The notes: a model not told the origin generated them from the letters alone. A DNA stretch of 64,000 nt from Xanthomonas melonis (GCF_020783655.1 NZ_JAJGQH010000015.1:62001-126000), one strand, 5' to 3'; counted from the first letter of the stretch, positions 1 through 8,616 are shown. Translations and numbers: made by a program.

Positions 1-1372
1 TCAGCAGCATCTTGGCGTGGGTCTTGTAGCCGACCACGCCGTACACCACCTGCACGCCGGCTTCCTGCAACTTGTCGGCCAGGCCGAGGTTAGCTTCCTC
101 GTCGAAGCGTGCACGCAGCTCCACCACGACGGTGACGTCCTTGCCGTTGCGCGCGGCCAGCACCAGCGCATCGACGATCAATGAGTCCTTGCCGGTGCGG
201 TACAGCGTCTGCTTGATCGCCAGCACGTTCGGGTCGACTGCGGCCTGGCGGATCACGTCCAGCACCGCGGTGAACGCATCGAAGGGGTGGTGCAGCAGCA
301 CGTCGCCCTTGCCGACGATCTCGAAGATGCCCTCGCTGTCGCGCAAGGTGCGCGGGTTGAACGAGGGGTACTTCAGTTCGGGGCGCTGCACCATGTCGTA
401 GACCTGGGTGACACGGCTCAGATTGACCGGGCCCACGATGCGATACACCGCGTTCTCGTTCAGGCCGAAGTTTTGCAGCAGGGTGCGCATGATCGGGGCC
501 GGGCAGTCATGCGCGATCTCCAGGCGCACCGCCGGCCGGTAGCCGCGCGTGACCAGCTCGTCGCGCAAGGCGAGGGCAAGGTTCTCCACCTCTTCCTCGT
601 CCACCACCAGCTCCGAGTTGCGGGTGACGCGAAACTGATACGAGCCCTTGACCTGCATGCCGGGGAATAGCTCGTCCACGAACTCGGACAGCACCGAGGA
701 CAGGAACACGAAGCTCTGCGCGCCGTCCGGCGACAGGCTGGCCGGCAGCTGGATGATGCGCGGCAGCGAGCGCGGTGCGCGCACGATGGCCAGGTGGCCG
801 GCGCGTCCGAAGGCATCCTGGCCCTCCAGCACCACCACGATGTTCAAGGTCTTGTTGAGGATCTTCGGGAACGGGTGCGCCGGATCCAGCCCCAGCGGCG
901 ACAGCACCGGCATGATCTCGTTGCGGAAGTAGGCGCGCAGCCAGCGCTTCTGCCGCGCGGTCCAGGCGGTGCGGCTGAGCACGGCCACCCCGGCCTCTTC
1001 CATCGCCGGGCGCAGCACCTCGTTCCAGGCGTGGTACTGCTGTTCCACCAGCTTGGCCGCGCGGTCGTGCACGGCATTGAGGATGGCGGTGGGGCTCAGG
1101 CCGTCGGGCGCGGGCGGCAGGCCGAATTCCTGCGCATGCCGCACGGTGGCTGCGCGGATCTCGAAGAACTCGTCCAGGTTGGTGCAGGAAATGCACAGGA
1201 AGCGCAGCCGCTCCAGCAGCGGTACCTGCTCGTCCAGCGCCTGCGCCAGCACCCGGAAATTGAAATCCAGCTGCGACAGCTCCCGGTTGATGTACAGCGA
1301 CGGGTCGCGCAATGGATCGGTGACGATGTCGTCGCCGGGTGGAGCGTCGTGCAGTTCTTTGGCGTGGCCCAT
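1..1372 (-). CDS. ppk: Polyphosphate kinase 1, N-terminal part (runs off the window)
   Basis: PPK1 reversibly transfers the gamma phosphate of ATP onto polyphosphate chains. About 457 codons lie in the window, out of roughly 690-700 usual for the family; the C-terminus lies before position 1. The N-terminus reads MGHAKELHDAPP, followed by the diagnostic INRELSQLDFNFRVLAQA and LRFLCISCTNLDEFFEIR segments of the PPK1 N domain. The ATG at 1372-1370 is the first in-frame methionine ahead of this domain. It lies 120 bp downstream of phoR on the same strand, so phoB-phoR-ppk probably form one phosphate-responsive transcription unit. This grouping of polyphosphate synthesis with the phosphate two-component system is known in other proteobacteria. 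Identity is certain; only the exact start is open. Confidence 0.95.
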   Translation of the reverse strand, partial: MGHAKELHDAPPGDDIVTDPLRDPSLYINRELSQLDFNFRVLAQALDEQVPLLERLRFLCISCTNLDEFFEIRAATVRHAQEFGLPPAPDGLSPTAILNAVHDRAAKLVEQQYHAWNEVLRPAMEEAGVAVLSRTAWTARQKRWLRAYFRNEIMPVLSPLGLDPAHPFPKILNKTLNIVVVLEGQDAFGRAGHLAIVRAPRSLPRIIQLPASLSPDGAQSFVFLSSVLSEFVDELFPGMQVKGSYQFRVTRNSELVVDEEEVENLALALRDELVTRGYRPAVRLEIAHDCPAPIMRTLLQNFGLNENAVYRIVGPVNLSRVTQVYDMVQRPELKYPSFNPRTLRDSEGIFEIVGKGDVLLHHPFDAFTAVLDVIRQAAVDPNVLAIKQTLYRTGKDSLIVDALVLAARNGKDVTVVVELRARFDEEANLGLADKLQEAGVQVVYGVVGYKTHAKMLL

Positions 1373-1492
1373 GGGTCGGTCGTCAGGACGAAATGGTGAG
1401 CGTGATCGCGGCGGGCATGCGGCGGCGCAGGCACCGCCGCACGGGAGGCGCCGGTGCATCGCGCCGCGTCGGCGGCCTGCGCTCCCTACATA

Positions 1493-2836
1493 TCACGCCG
1501 AGCGTGACAGCGGCAGGGATGGCTCGCGCTGCACGATGCGTGCAGCCACGAAATGGCACGAAAATTCGCTGCCGCGTCCCACCTCGCTTTCGATCTCCAG
1601 CCGCGCCTGATGCAGACCGAGGATGTGCTTGACGATCGACAATCCCAGCCCGGTGCCGCCGCTTTCGCGCGAGCGGCTGCTGGAGACCCGGTAGAAGCGT
1701 TCGGTGATGCGCGGCAGATGCGAGGCGGGAATGCCGTAGCCTGTGTCGCGCACCGCCAGGGCCGCACCGTCGCCTTCGCGCAGGAAGCGGATCGTGACCG
1801 TGCCGCCGCCGGGCGTATAGCGCACCGCGTTGGTCACCAGGTTGGAGAAGGCGCTGTGCAATTCCTTGTTGGAGCCGAGCAAGTCCACGCCGGCCTCGTC
1901 GATCACCTCGATCGTGTGCCGGCCCTGGCTGTGCGCCTCGGCCTCCCGGCGCAGGGTGGACAGCATCGGCGTCATCGCCACGTGCTCTTCGCCGAGCTCC
2001 TCCTGCGACTCCAGGCGCGACAGGGTCAGCAGGTCTTCCACCAGTTGCGCCATGCGCTGCGACTGTTTGCGCATCTCTGCCAGCATCGGCCCCGAATCGG
2101 GGAAATCCTCGGGATCGAGCATGTCCAGGTAGCCATGCACCACCGTCAACGGCGTGCGCAGCTCGTGCGAGACATTGGCCACGAAGTCGCGGCGCACCTG
2201 CTCCAGGCGCAGCAGCTTGCTGACATCGCGCGCCACCAGCAGCCAATACTCATCCGAATACGGGATCAGCCGCAGGTTCAGGCGCAGGTCCGGGTCCACC
2301 GGCGAGGCCGCATCCAGCATCGGCTCGGCATTGCGCCCGGCTGCCAGCCAGTGGGCCAACGGCAACGGCTGCAGGCGCTCCACCACGGAGACGCCCATGT
2401 CGCCAGGATGATGCAGGCCGAGCAGGCCGCCGGCCGCCTTGTTGAACCACTGCACGCGCTGATTGTTGCGGTCCACCACCACCACCGCATCCGGCAACGC
2501 CTGCGCAGCGGCCCGGTAGGTACGCAGCATCTCGATCAGGCGGCGCTTGCGCCCGCGCATTTCGGCCTGGCTGCGATACAACAAACGGTCCAGTTCGTTC
2601 CAGGCACCGACACCCGCGGCAGGCTCGGCGCGCTGGCGTGCGGTGAGCCGGCGCAGCACCTGGCGAAGCCGCCAGTAATGCCAGCCCAGCACGGCCAGCG
2701 CGGTGAGCGTCAGCGCCATCCATACATGCTCGATCAGCACGCCCACCACGACGGCAGCGCCGAGCAACAGCGCAAGGGTGCCGAGCGTCTTGAGCCAGGC
2801 GGAACGGATATGTTGGGGCATGGCAGGCGTGATCAT
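1493..2836 (-). CDS. phoR: Phosphate regulon sensor histidine kinase PhoR
   Basis: A 447-residue membrane sensor kinase that phosphorylates or dephosphorylates PhoB according to phosphate supply. Two hydrophobic helices occupy about residues 17-35 and 38-53, followed by a basic linker. A PAS domain lies at about 108-205. The HisKA motif HELRTPLTVV has the phospho-accepting His at about 224. The HATPase part carries NAVRYTPGGG (N box), DTGYGIP (G1) and GTGLGLSI (G2). A large periplasmic domain is absent, as is normal for PhoR. It follows phoB by 60 bp and precedes ppk. Methionines at 2836 and 2821 are both possible starts; the first is used. Family assignment as PhoR rests on the domain order and on the phoB neighbour. 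Confidence 0.96.
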   Translation of the reverse strand: MITPAMPQHIRSAWLKTLGTLALLLGAAVVVGVLIEHVWMALTLTALAVLGWHYWRLRQVLRRLTARQRAEPAAGVGAWNELDRLLYRSQAEMRGRKRRLIEMLRTYRAAAQALPDAVVVVDRNNQRVQWFNKAAGGLLGLHHPGDMGVSVVERLQPLPLAHWLAAGRNAEPMLDAASPVDPDLRLNLRLIPYSDEYWLLVARDVSKLLRLEQVRRDFVANVSHELRTPLTVVHGYLDMLDPEDFPDSGPMLAEMRKQSQRMAQLVEDLLTLSRLESQEELGEEHVAMTPMLSTLRREAEAHSQGRHTIEVIDEAGVDLLGSNKELHSAFSNLVTNAVRYTPGGGTVTIRFLREGDGAALAVRDTGYGIPASHLPRITERFYRVSSSRSRESGGTGLGLSIVKHILGLHQARLEIESEVGRGSEFSCHFVAARIVQREPSLPLSRSA

Positions 2837-2896
2837 GCAGCGTCAGGTGGACAGGCTGCCCGGCCATGCAGCGGCCGGGCGGCTGGACGGCAACGC

Positions 2897-3586
2897 TCAG
2901 GTCGCCGAAGAAAAACGATAGCCCGAGCCACGCACGGTCTGCACCATGTTTTCCAGGCCGAACGGTTCCAGCGTCTTGCGCAGGCGACGGATATGCACGT
3001 CGATGGTGCGCTCTTCCACATACACGCTGCCGCCCCAGACATGATCCAGCAGCTGGGTGCGCGTATACACGCGCTCGGGGTGGGTCATGAAGAAATGCAG
3101 CAGGCGGTATTCGGTCGGGCCGATCGGCACCGGCGCATCGCCGGCGAACACCCGGTGCGCGGCGCCGTCGATGCGCAGGCGGCCGACCGCCACGCTGCCG
3201 TCCTCGTCGTCCTCGCGGGTGCGCCGCATCACCGCGCGGATGCGTGCCAGCAGTTCGCGCGCCGAGAACGGCTTGACCACGTAATCGTCGACTCCGGCTT
3301 CCAGCCCGCCGACGCGGTCGTTTTCCTCGCCGCGTGCGGTGAGCATGATGATCGGAATCTCGCGCGTCAGTTGTTCCTTGCGCCAGCGCCGCGCCAGGTC
3401 CAGGCCGCTGGTGCCGGGCAGCATCCAGTCCAGCAGGATCAGGTCGGGCACGCGGTCGGCGATGGCGGTCTGCGCTTCGCGGGCGTCGCCGGCGTGGATG
3501 GGCTCGAACTCGCCCTTGCGCAGCGCGAACGCCACCATGTCGCGGATCGCGGGTTCGTCATCGACGATCAGAATGCGTTTCTGCAC
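2897..3586 (-). CDS. phoB: Phosphate regulon response regulator PhoB
   Basis: OmpR/PhoB-class transcription factor, 229 codons from the proposed GTG start, the usual PhoB length. The receiver domain starts RILIVDDEPAIRDM with the acidic pair at residues 9-10 and the phosphorylation site Asp53 in LILLDWMLPG; VVKPFSARELLARI carries the conserved Lys. The winged-helix domain includes LTPTEYRLLHF-like and RVYTRTQLLDHVWG segments ending in RTIDVHIRRLRKTL and VRGSGYRF. The frame stays open upstream to an ATG at 3652 and beyond, but that ATG lies inside a Pho-box-like repeat at 3629-3652. The extra residues (HESHKTVVYWRPPK) are not part of the family, so the GTG at 3586 is preferred. Autoregulation by PhoB is inferred from the box. 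Confidence 0.93.
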   Translation of the reverse strand: MQKRILIVDDEPAIRDMVAFALRKGEFEPIHAGDAREAQTAIADRVPDLILLDWMLPGTSGLDLARRWRKEQLTREIPIIMLTARGEENDRVGGLEAGVDDYVVKPFSARELLARIRAVMRRTREDDEDGSVAVGRLRIDGAAHRVFAGDAPVPIGPTEYRLLHFFMTHPERVYTRTQLLDHVWGGSVYVEERTIDVHIRRLRKTLEPFGLENMVQTVRGSGYRFSSAT

Positions 3587-3628
3587 GCGGGGCTTACCGT
3601 CTGGCTTGGGTGGTCGCCAGTAGACTAC

Positions 3629-3652
3629 GGTTTTGTGACTCTCATGTGACAT
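3629..3652 (-). promoter_or_regulatory. Pho-box-like PhoB binding site upstream of phoB
   Basis: On the minus strand the site reads ATGTCAC-ATGA-GAGTCAC-AAAA: two 7-bp direct repeats spaced by an A/T-rich 4-mer, with the GTCAC cores exactly 11 bp apart. The classical Pho box has the layout CTGTCAT-4-CTGTCAY-4. The site ends 42 bp before the GTG of phoB, the expected distance for a box that replaces the -35 element. It overlaps an in-frame upstream ATG and so argues against that start. Function is inferred. Confidence 0.6.
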
Positions 3653-3769
3653 GGCCGGCGGGGCCCGTCGACGGCGCGCGGCTTCAGCAGGCGGACTGAA
3701 CTGGGGGTGGCGCAAGATCCATCGCTTCGCCCGGCACGCCGTCGTCCGATTCCCGACTCCCGCCAACCG

Positions 3770-5416
3770 TCACTGCCTCGACAGATCCGGATCGCGGATG
3801 CCCTGGCGGCGCAGCTCCAGCACGGTCGGTGTGATCGCGGCGATGCGCGCATCCACGCGCGCCCGTGTCACATAGTCCAGCTCCTTCTTCTTGAGTGCTT
3901 CGAGCTGGATCAGGGCCTGTTCCGGGCGGCCATTCAGATAGGCCGACTCGGCGTAGGCCTCGCTGGCGCGCAGATGGTCCCCGGCCAGCTCGCAGGCGCG
4001 TGCGTAGGTCTGCTGCAGCAAAGGATCATCGCTACTGCGGTGCAGCAACGGTTCGAGCACCTGGCGCGCGCGCTGGCCAGCGTCCTTGTTCGCCTGCGCG
4101 TTGAGCGCCCCCGCATAGGTCAGTGCCACCGCGCGGTTGTTCGGCAAGCGCTTGAGCAGGGCGTCGAAACGCGCATTGGCGACATCGCGCTGGCCGACAC
4201 GGGCCTGCGCTTCGCTCAGGCCCAGCGCCAGCCACAGATTGTCCGGATGGGTGTCCAGCAGGTCGGTGAGTTCGGCCACCGGCTCGCTCGGGCGCCCGCC
4301 GCTGTTGCGCAGGCGGGCCAGTGCCAGTCCATAGCGCTGCGCATCGGTCAGGCCCTGCTTGGCACTGCGGCGCAGGTTCTCGTATTCGCGGATCGCCGCA
4401 TCCGGCGTGCTTGCGCTGAGCACGCGCAGGCGCTCCTTGGCCCAGTCGAACCCCTGCTGATCGCCGCCACGGCCGAGCGCGTCCACCGGCAATCGCAGCG
4501 CGTACGGCAGCAGTGCATTGCCGTTGCGACTCAGTGGCTCCGACAGCGAGGGATCGGCCGGATCCACCCGCTCCTGCCGCGTCCCACCCGGCACCGAGGT
4601 GGTCAGCACCACGGTGTTTTTCTTCATCTGCTCGGCGCGCGCCTTGGCCTCGCTGATGCGGGTGGTGGTGACCGGGTGGGTCTGCAGGAAGTCCGGCGCG
4701 CTGTAGCCGCCCTCGTTGGCGCGCATCGCCACCGACATGCGTTCGAAGAATCCGGCCATCGCATCCACGTCGTAGCCGCTGCGCTCCAGCGTGCGGATGC
4801 CCAGCCGATCGGCCTCGGATTCGTTGGAGCGCGTAAAGTCGATCTGGCGCTGCTGCATCAGCCCCATCGCGCTGGTGATCGTGGCCATCGTGGCATCGCC
4901 GCGGGAGTTTCCGCCCGCCTGCTGCGCAGCCACCACCGCTGCCAGCATGCCCAGCAGGATCGGGATCTGGTCGCGTTGTGCGCGTTCGACCCCGCGCAGC
5001 ACGTGTTGCTGGGTCACGTGGGCGATTTCGTGCGACAGCACCGCGGCCACTTCGTCTTCGCGTTCGGCGGTGAGGACCAGGCCCGCATTGACCGCGATGT
5101 AGCCGCCCAGCGTGGCGAACGCATTGATCTGGCGGTCGCGCAGCATGAAGAAGGTGAACGGCTGTTGCGGTTGATCGCTGTTGGCGCCCAGGCGGGTGCC
5201 CATGCTCTGCAGCCAGTCGCCGATCAGCGGGTCGTCCAGCACATAGTCGTAGTTGCGCAACTCGGCCAGCATCATCCTGCCGTACTCGGCCTGGCGCGCC
5301 GGCGTCAGCAGTTCGCCGGCCGACGAGCCGATGTCGGGCAGGCGGTTTTCCTGCGCAGGTGCCACACCCATGGCGATGGCCAGGGTGAGGGCGGTGGCGA
5401 GTGGAAGCAGGCGCAA
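3770..5416 (-). CDS. bepA: BepA-like M48 metalloprotease with TPR region
   Basis: A periplasmic zinc protease and chaperone that helps outer-membrane beta-barrel (LptD) assembly and degrades stalled proteins. 548 residues. A signal peptide is visible (MRLLPLATALTLAIAMGVAPAQ, cleavage near residue 21). The M48 domain carries HEIAH (His129, Glu130, His133) in AVLSHEIAHVTQQH, and the third zinc ligand Glu201 lies in NESEADRLG. The stretch NAFATLGGYIAVNAGLV is typical of the BepA/YfgC branch. The C-terminal half (from about 300) is helical with repeated Ala/Leu/Tyr patterns consistent with TPR repeats. It is transcribed toward phoB and separated from it by about 180 bp. The length is slightly above E. 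coli BepA (487). Another TPR-M48 paralogue cannot be excluded. Confidence 0.88.
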   Translation of the reverse strand: MRLLPLATALTLAIAMGVAPAQENRLPDIGSSAGELLTPARQAEYGRMMLAELRNYDYVLDDPLIGDWLQSMGTRLGANSDQPQQPFTFFMLRDRQINAFATLGGYIAVNAGLVLTAEREDEVAAVLSHEIAHVTQQHVLRGVERAQRDQIPILLGMLAAVVAAQQAGGNSRGDATMATITSAMGLMQQRQIDFTRSNESEADRLGIRTLERSGYDVDAMAGFFERMSVAMRANEGGYSAPDFLQTHPVTTTRISEAKARAEQMKKNTVVLTTSVPGGTRQERVDPADPSLSEPLSRNGNALLPYALRLPVDALGRGGDQQGFDWAKERLRVLSASTPDAAIREYENLRRSAKQGLTDAQRYGLALARLRNSGGRPSEPVAELTDLLDTHPDNLWLALGLSEAQARVGQRDVANARFDALLKRLPNNRAVALTYAGALNAQANKDAGQRARQVLEPLLHRSSDDPLLQQTYARACELAGDHLRASEAYAESAYLNGRPEQALIQLEALKKKELDYVTRARVDARIAAITPTVLELRRQGIRDPDLSRQ

Positions 5417-5647
5417 GTGAAACTCCCAGGTGATGCACCGAGCATGCGGTCGGCACGGCGTAATGGCGTGAATCGGCGGTTAAGGGCGGCGCCCGGCGGC
5501 GAAGGTGTCCCCGACGGCAACGCCGGCTTCCGGCCGGCACCCACCGTGCTCGTCGATCGTCCCGTTCCACAGTGTTGCGGTGACGACCTGGAAATTCCAG
5601 TCGCCCGTTACCATGTGTCAGACCTCAGACCAACCACGGAGTTTCCC

Positions 5648-5956
5648 GTGAGCCAAGAACACACCGGGCAGGACGCGGCCGCCGGCCCGCAGATCACCTT
5701 GTATTCCACCGCCATCTGCCCGTACTGCGTGGCAGCCAAGAACTTCCTCAAGAGCAAGGGCCAGACCTGGACCGAGGTGCGGATCGACCTGGACCCGGCC
5801 GAGCGCGAGAAGATGGTCGCCCTGGCGCGGCGCACCAGCGTGCCGCAGATCTTCGTCGGCGACGTGCATGTAGGTGGCTACGACGACATGATGGCCATGC
5901 ATCGCGCCGGCAAGCTCGAGCCGCTGCTGGCGGGCAGTACGGGCGGGCAGGCATGA
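5648..5956 (+). CDS. grxC: Glutaredoxin (GrxC/Grx3 type)
   Basis: A small thiol-disulfide oxidoreductase reduced by glutathione. 102 residues from GTG at 5648. The dithiol active site CPYC is at residues 24-27 in TLYSTAICPYCVAAK, the TSVPQIF cis-proline segment follows, then the glutathione-binding GGYDDMMAMH. The GTG is chosen because it gives a short natural N-terminus (MSQEHTGQDA); the frame is open far upstream but without similarity. The stop codon overlaps the start of the next gene (ATGA), so the two are translationally coupled and probably share a redox role. Confidence 0.92.
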   Translation: MSQEHTGQDAAAGPQITLYSTAICPYCVAAKNFLKSKGQTWTEVRIDLDPAEREKMVALARRTSVPQIFVGDVHVGGYDDMMAMHRAGKLEPLLAGSTGGQA

Positions 5957-6348
5957 GCGGTTCCGACGACGGCAGCGCCGACCGCCTGCGCGAGTTCACC
6001 GAGTTCCGCCAACGCATGAATCAGCGCATCCTGGCCGAGCCCAATCAGGTGGTGCGCCGCTTCTTCGCGCTGGATACCCAGACCTACCAGGCCGGGGCGC
6101 TGGACGTGAAGACCAAGGAGCTGCTCGGCCTGGTGGCCTCGATGGTGTTGCGCTGCGACGATTGCATCAGCTACCACGTGGCCCAGTGCAAGGACGCGGG
6201 TGTGACCCGGGCCGAATTCTTCGAGACCTTCTCGGTCGGCTTGGTGGTCGGCGGCTCCATCGTGATCCCGCATCTGCGCCGCGCCGTGGATTTCCTCGAC
6301 CAGCTCGAAGGTGGCGCGCCGGCACCGGCACAACACGCGCACGACTGA
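5953..6348 (+). CDS. AhpD-like/carboxymuconolactone decarboxylase family protein
   Basis: A 131-residue protein of the carboxymuconolactone decarboxylase (AhpD-like) fold. The redox-type signature LRCDDCISYHVAQC has Cys68 and Cys71 in CxxC spacing and His75 four residues later, the pattern of AhpD-like disulfide reductases rather than of the decarboxylase. KTKELLGLVASMVL is the preceding conserved helix containing Glu56. The start overlaps the grxC stop by 4 bp. Coupling to a glutaredoxin supports a role in thiol-dependent peroxide handling, but no peroxiredoxin gene is adjacent, so the substrate is unknown. Confidence 0.85.
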   Translation: MSGSDDGSADRLREFTEFRQRMNQRILAEPNQVVRRFFALDTQTYQAGALDVKTKELLGLVASMVLRCDDCISYHVAQCKDAGVTRAEFFETFSVGLVVGGSIVIPHLRRAVDFLDQLEGGAPAPAQHAHD

Positions 6349-6362
6349 GTGCGTCGCTGAGG

Positions 6363-6388
6363 TGCGGGATTTGGGATTTGGGATTCGT
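6363..6388. repeat. Dispersed GGGATTTGGGATT-type repeat
   Basis: A short repeat of the GGGATTTGGG / GGGATTCG family lies in the gene-free stretch 6349-6616 between the AhpD-like gene and icd. Related copies occur near 7817, 33853 and 34547. The rest of the stretch shows no gene that I can support. Confidence 0.6.
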
Positions 6389-6616
6389 AAAAGCGGGCAC
6401 GCCGCGTGCTGCCCGCCGAGTCGAGGCGGCGTGTTGCGCCCGGGCGCTTGTGGCCCTTGCAGCGGCTACCAAAACATGGCGAGCAGTGGTTGGGCGGGGG
6501 GACGACGGGAGGGAGCCATAGGGCTGTGGGGCGAGGGCATGCCGATGTCGAGCACCGGCTGCGGCGCTCTGGCCACCGCGCCGTCGTTCGATGGTTGCCG
6601 TTAGACCAAGGTCGGT

Positions 6617-6656
6617 TTGGGCGCCTTCACCGGCATCGGGCATAATTGCCGGTGAA
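6617..6656 (+). promoter_or_regulatory. icd promoter with a perfect palindrome over the -10 box
   Basis: A possible sigma-70 promoter has -35 TTGGGC (6617-6622) and -10 CATAAT (6641-6646) with an 18-bp spacer. A perfect 10-bp inverted repeat (TTCACCGGCA at 6626-6635, TGCCGGTGAA at 6647-6656) brackets the -10 element. This is an operator-like arrangement; the binding protein is unknown. Confidence 0.5.
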
Positions 6657-6724
6657 ACCTCCTTGCGCCGCTGAGCCGGGCTTCCGGCTGGCGCTCCCCC
6701 TTTCAAGTTCGGAAACCCAACGTT

Positions 6725-7732
6725 ATGACGCAGACAATCACGGTCATCCGCGGCGACGGCATCGGCCCGGAGATCATGGATGCCACGCTGTTCGTGCTCG
6801 ACGCGCTGCAGGCTGGCCTGACCTACGAATACGCCGACGCTGGCCTGGTCGCCCTGGAAAAGCATGGCGATCTGCTGCCCGAGGCCACCCTGGCTTCGAT
6901 CACGAAGAACAAGGTGGCGCTGAAGAGCCCGCTGACCACGCCGGTCGGCGAGGGTTTCAGTTCGATCAACGTGGCCATGCGTCGCAAGTTCGACCTGTAC
7001 GCCAATGTGCGTCCGGCCAAGTCGTTCCCGAACACCAAGTCGCGCTTTGCCGACGGCGTGGACCTGATCACCGTTCGCGAGAACACTGAAGGCGCCTACC
7101 TGAGCGAAGGTCAGACCGTGTCCGAGGATGGCGAGACCGCATTCTCCGGCACCCGGATCACCCGCAAGGGCTCCGAGCGCATCGTGCGCTATGCCTTCGA
7201 CCTGGCGCGCGCCACCGGCCGCAAGAAGGTCACCGCGGTGCACAAGGCCAACATCATCAAGTCGACCTCCGGGCTGTTCCTGAAGGTCGCCCGCGATGTC
7301 GCCGCGCAGTACCCGGACATCGAGTTCCAGGAAATGATCGTCGACAACACCTGCATGCAGCTGGTGATGCGTCCGGAGCAGTTCGACATCATCGTGACCA
7401 CCAACCTGTTCGGCGACATCATTTCCGACCTGTGCGCCGGTCTGGTCGGCGGCCTGGGTCTGGCCCCGGGCGCCAACATCGGTGTGGATGCGGCGATCTT
7501 CGAAGCCGTGCACGGCTCGGCACCGGACATCGCGGGGCAGGGCAAGGCCAACCCGTGCGCGCTGCTGCTGGGCGCGGCGCAAATGCTGGACCATATCGGC
7601 CAGCCGCAGAACGCCGAGCGCCTGCGCGAGGCCATCGTGGCCACCCTGGAAGCCAAGGACTCGCTGACCCCTGACCTGGGCGGCACCGGCAACACCATGG
7701 GCTTTGCCAAGGCCATCGCCAGCCGCCTCTGA
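6725..7732 (+). CDS. icd: NAD-dependent isocitrate dehydrogenase
   Basis: TCA cycle enzyme converting isocitrate to 2-oxoglutarate and CO2. 335 residues, the short form of the decarboxylating dehydrogenase family. Seen: RGDGIGPEI near the N-terminus, substrate site KSPLTTPVGEGFSSINVAMRR-like region (67-87), RENTEGAYLSEG (119-129), and the metal site NLFGDIISDLCAGLVGGLG (227-245). The cofactor segment HGSAPDIAGQGKANP (263-277) has Asp268-Ile269, the acidic pair that favours NAD over NADP and is known for the Xanthomonas enzyme. A GGAAACCC stretch precedes the ATG but no strong Shine-Dalgarno. It is monocistronic, with its own promoter and a strong terminator just after the stop. Isopropylmalate or tartrate dehydrogenase is less likely because of the RENTEGAY and SPLTTPVG motifs. 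Confidence 0.94.
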   Translation: MTQTITVIRGDGIGPEIMDATLFVLDALQAGLTYEYADAGLVALEKHGDLLPEATLASITKNKVALKSPLTTPVGEGFSSINVAMRRKFDLYANVRPAKSFPNTKSRFADGVDLITVRENTEGAYLSEGQTVSEDGETAFSGTRITRKGSERIVRYAFDLARATGRKKVTAVHKANIIKSTSGLFLKVARDVAAQYPDIEFQEMIVDNTCMQLVMRPEQFDIIVTTNLFGDIISDLCAGLVGGLGLAPGANIGVDAAIFEAVHGSAPDIAGQGKANPCALLLGAAQMLDHIGQPQNAERLREAIVATLEAKDSLTPDLGGTGNTMGFAKAIASRL

Positions 7733-7752
7733 GCCCGCTGGTTGATCGCACA

Positions 7753-7784
7753 AAAAGAAAGGGCGCCCAGGCGCCCTTTCTTTT
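7753..7784. terminator. Bidirectional rho-independent terminator
   Basis: The near-perfect hairpin AAAGAAAGGGCGCC-CA-GGCGCCCTTTCTTT has A- and T-rich flanks on both sides. It lies between the convergent ends of icd and the BI-1 gene and can stop transcription from either direction. Confidence 0.9.
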
Positions 7785-7816
7785 GCTCGAAATCCGGGTG
7801 ATCCAGGGAGCCGCTC

Positions 7817-7850
7817 TTGCGATTCCCCAATCCCGATTCCCGAATCCCTG
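7817..7850. repeat. Dispersed GATTCCC/AATCCCGA repeat
   Basis: GCGATTCCCCAATCCCGATT and CCCGAATCCC units lie directly before the stop of the BI-1 gene, the same family as at 6363, 33853 and 34547. Confidence 0.6.
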
Positions 7851-7854
7851 CTTC

Positions 7855-8616
7855 TCAGTTACGCGACTGCAGCTTCGACAGCAGACGCAGAAACTCGATG
7901 TACAGCCATACCAGCGTCACCATCAGGCCGAACGCGCCGTACCACTCCATGTGCTTGGGCGCGCCGTGCTCGACACCGCTCTCGATAAAATCGAAATCCA
8001 GCACCAGATTCAACGCCGCCACCACCACCACGAACAGGCTGAAGCCGATGCCGATCAGGCCCGAGTCGTGGATGAAGGGGATGCGTACGCCGAACATGCC
8101 CAGCACGATGGTCGCCAGATAGACCAGCGCGATACCGCCGGTGGCCGCCACCACGCCCAGCTTGAAGTTTTCGGTGGCCTTGATCATGCCGCTGCGATAC
8201 GCGAACAGCAGTGCGAACAGGGTGCCGAAGGTCAGCAACACGGCCTGGAACACGATGCCGTTGAAGCGCGCCTCGTAGACCGCCGAGATGGAGCCCAGGA
8301 ACAGGCCTTCCACCAACGCGTACAGCGGCGCGCTGACCGGCGCCCAGGTCGGCTTGAAGCTGGTCGCCAGCCCCACCACCAGACCGCCGATCGCGCCGAC
8401 GATCATGTACAGCCGAGCCGCCGGCAACGGATTGCCATCGGCACCGATCGACTGCGACCAGGCGAAGGCCGCGGTGACGACGGCCATCAGCAGCAACAGC
8501 CCGGTCTTGTTGACGGTGCCATTGAGCGTCATCGCCTGGCCGTCCCGGGTGACGACCGAGCCGGAGCCGAGGTCGAGGAAGGTGGATTCCCGAAGGGCGG
8601 GATTGCCGCTACGCAT
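7855..8616 (-). CDS. Bax inhibitor-1/YccA-like integral membrane protein
   Basis: A 253-residue polytopic inner-membrane protein of the BI-1-like group. A soluble N-terminus of about 40 residues (MRSGNPALRESTF) precedes about seven hydrophobic helices: TGLLLLMAVVTAAFAW, LYMIVGAIGGLVVGLA, YALVEGLFLGSISAVYE, VFQAVLLTFGTLFALLF, GVVAATGGIALVYLATIV, IGFSLFVVVVAALNLVLDFDF and AFGLMVTLVWLYIEFLRLL. The acidic LDFDFIESG near the end is characteristic of the family, where Asp residues gate a cation/proton path. It stands alone between a terminator and a tRNA cluster transcribed the other way. Physiological role in bacteria is poorly known. Confidence 0.88.
   Translation of the reverse strand: MRSGNPALRESTFLDLGSGSVVTRDGQAMTLNGTVNKTGLLLLMAVVTAAFAWSQSIGADGNPLPAARLYMIVGAIGGLVVGLATSFKPTWAPVSAPLYALVEGLFLGSISAVYEARFNGIVFQAVLLTFGTLFALLFAYRSGMIKATENFKLGVVAATGGIALVYLATIVLGMFGVRIPFIHDSGLIGIGFSLFVVVVAALNLVLDFDFIESGVEHGAPKHMEWYGAFGLMVTLVWLYIEFLRLLSKLQSRN

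Noticed and set aside
1553-3649. Long open plus-strand frame opposite phoR and phoB
   Set aside because: Antisense shadow of two certain genes; no ribosome site or family similarity.
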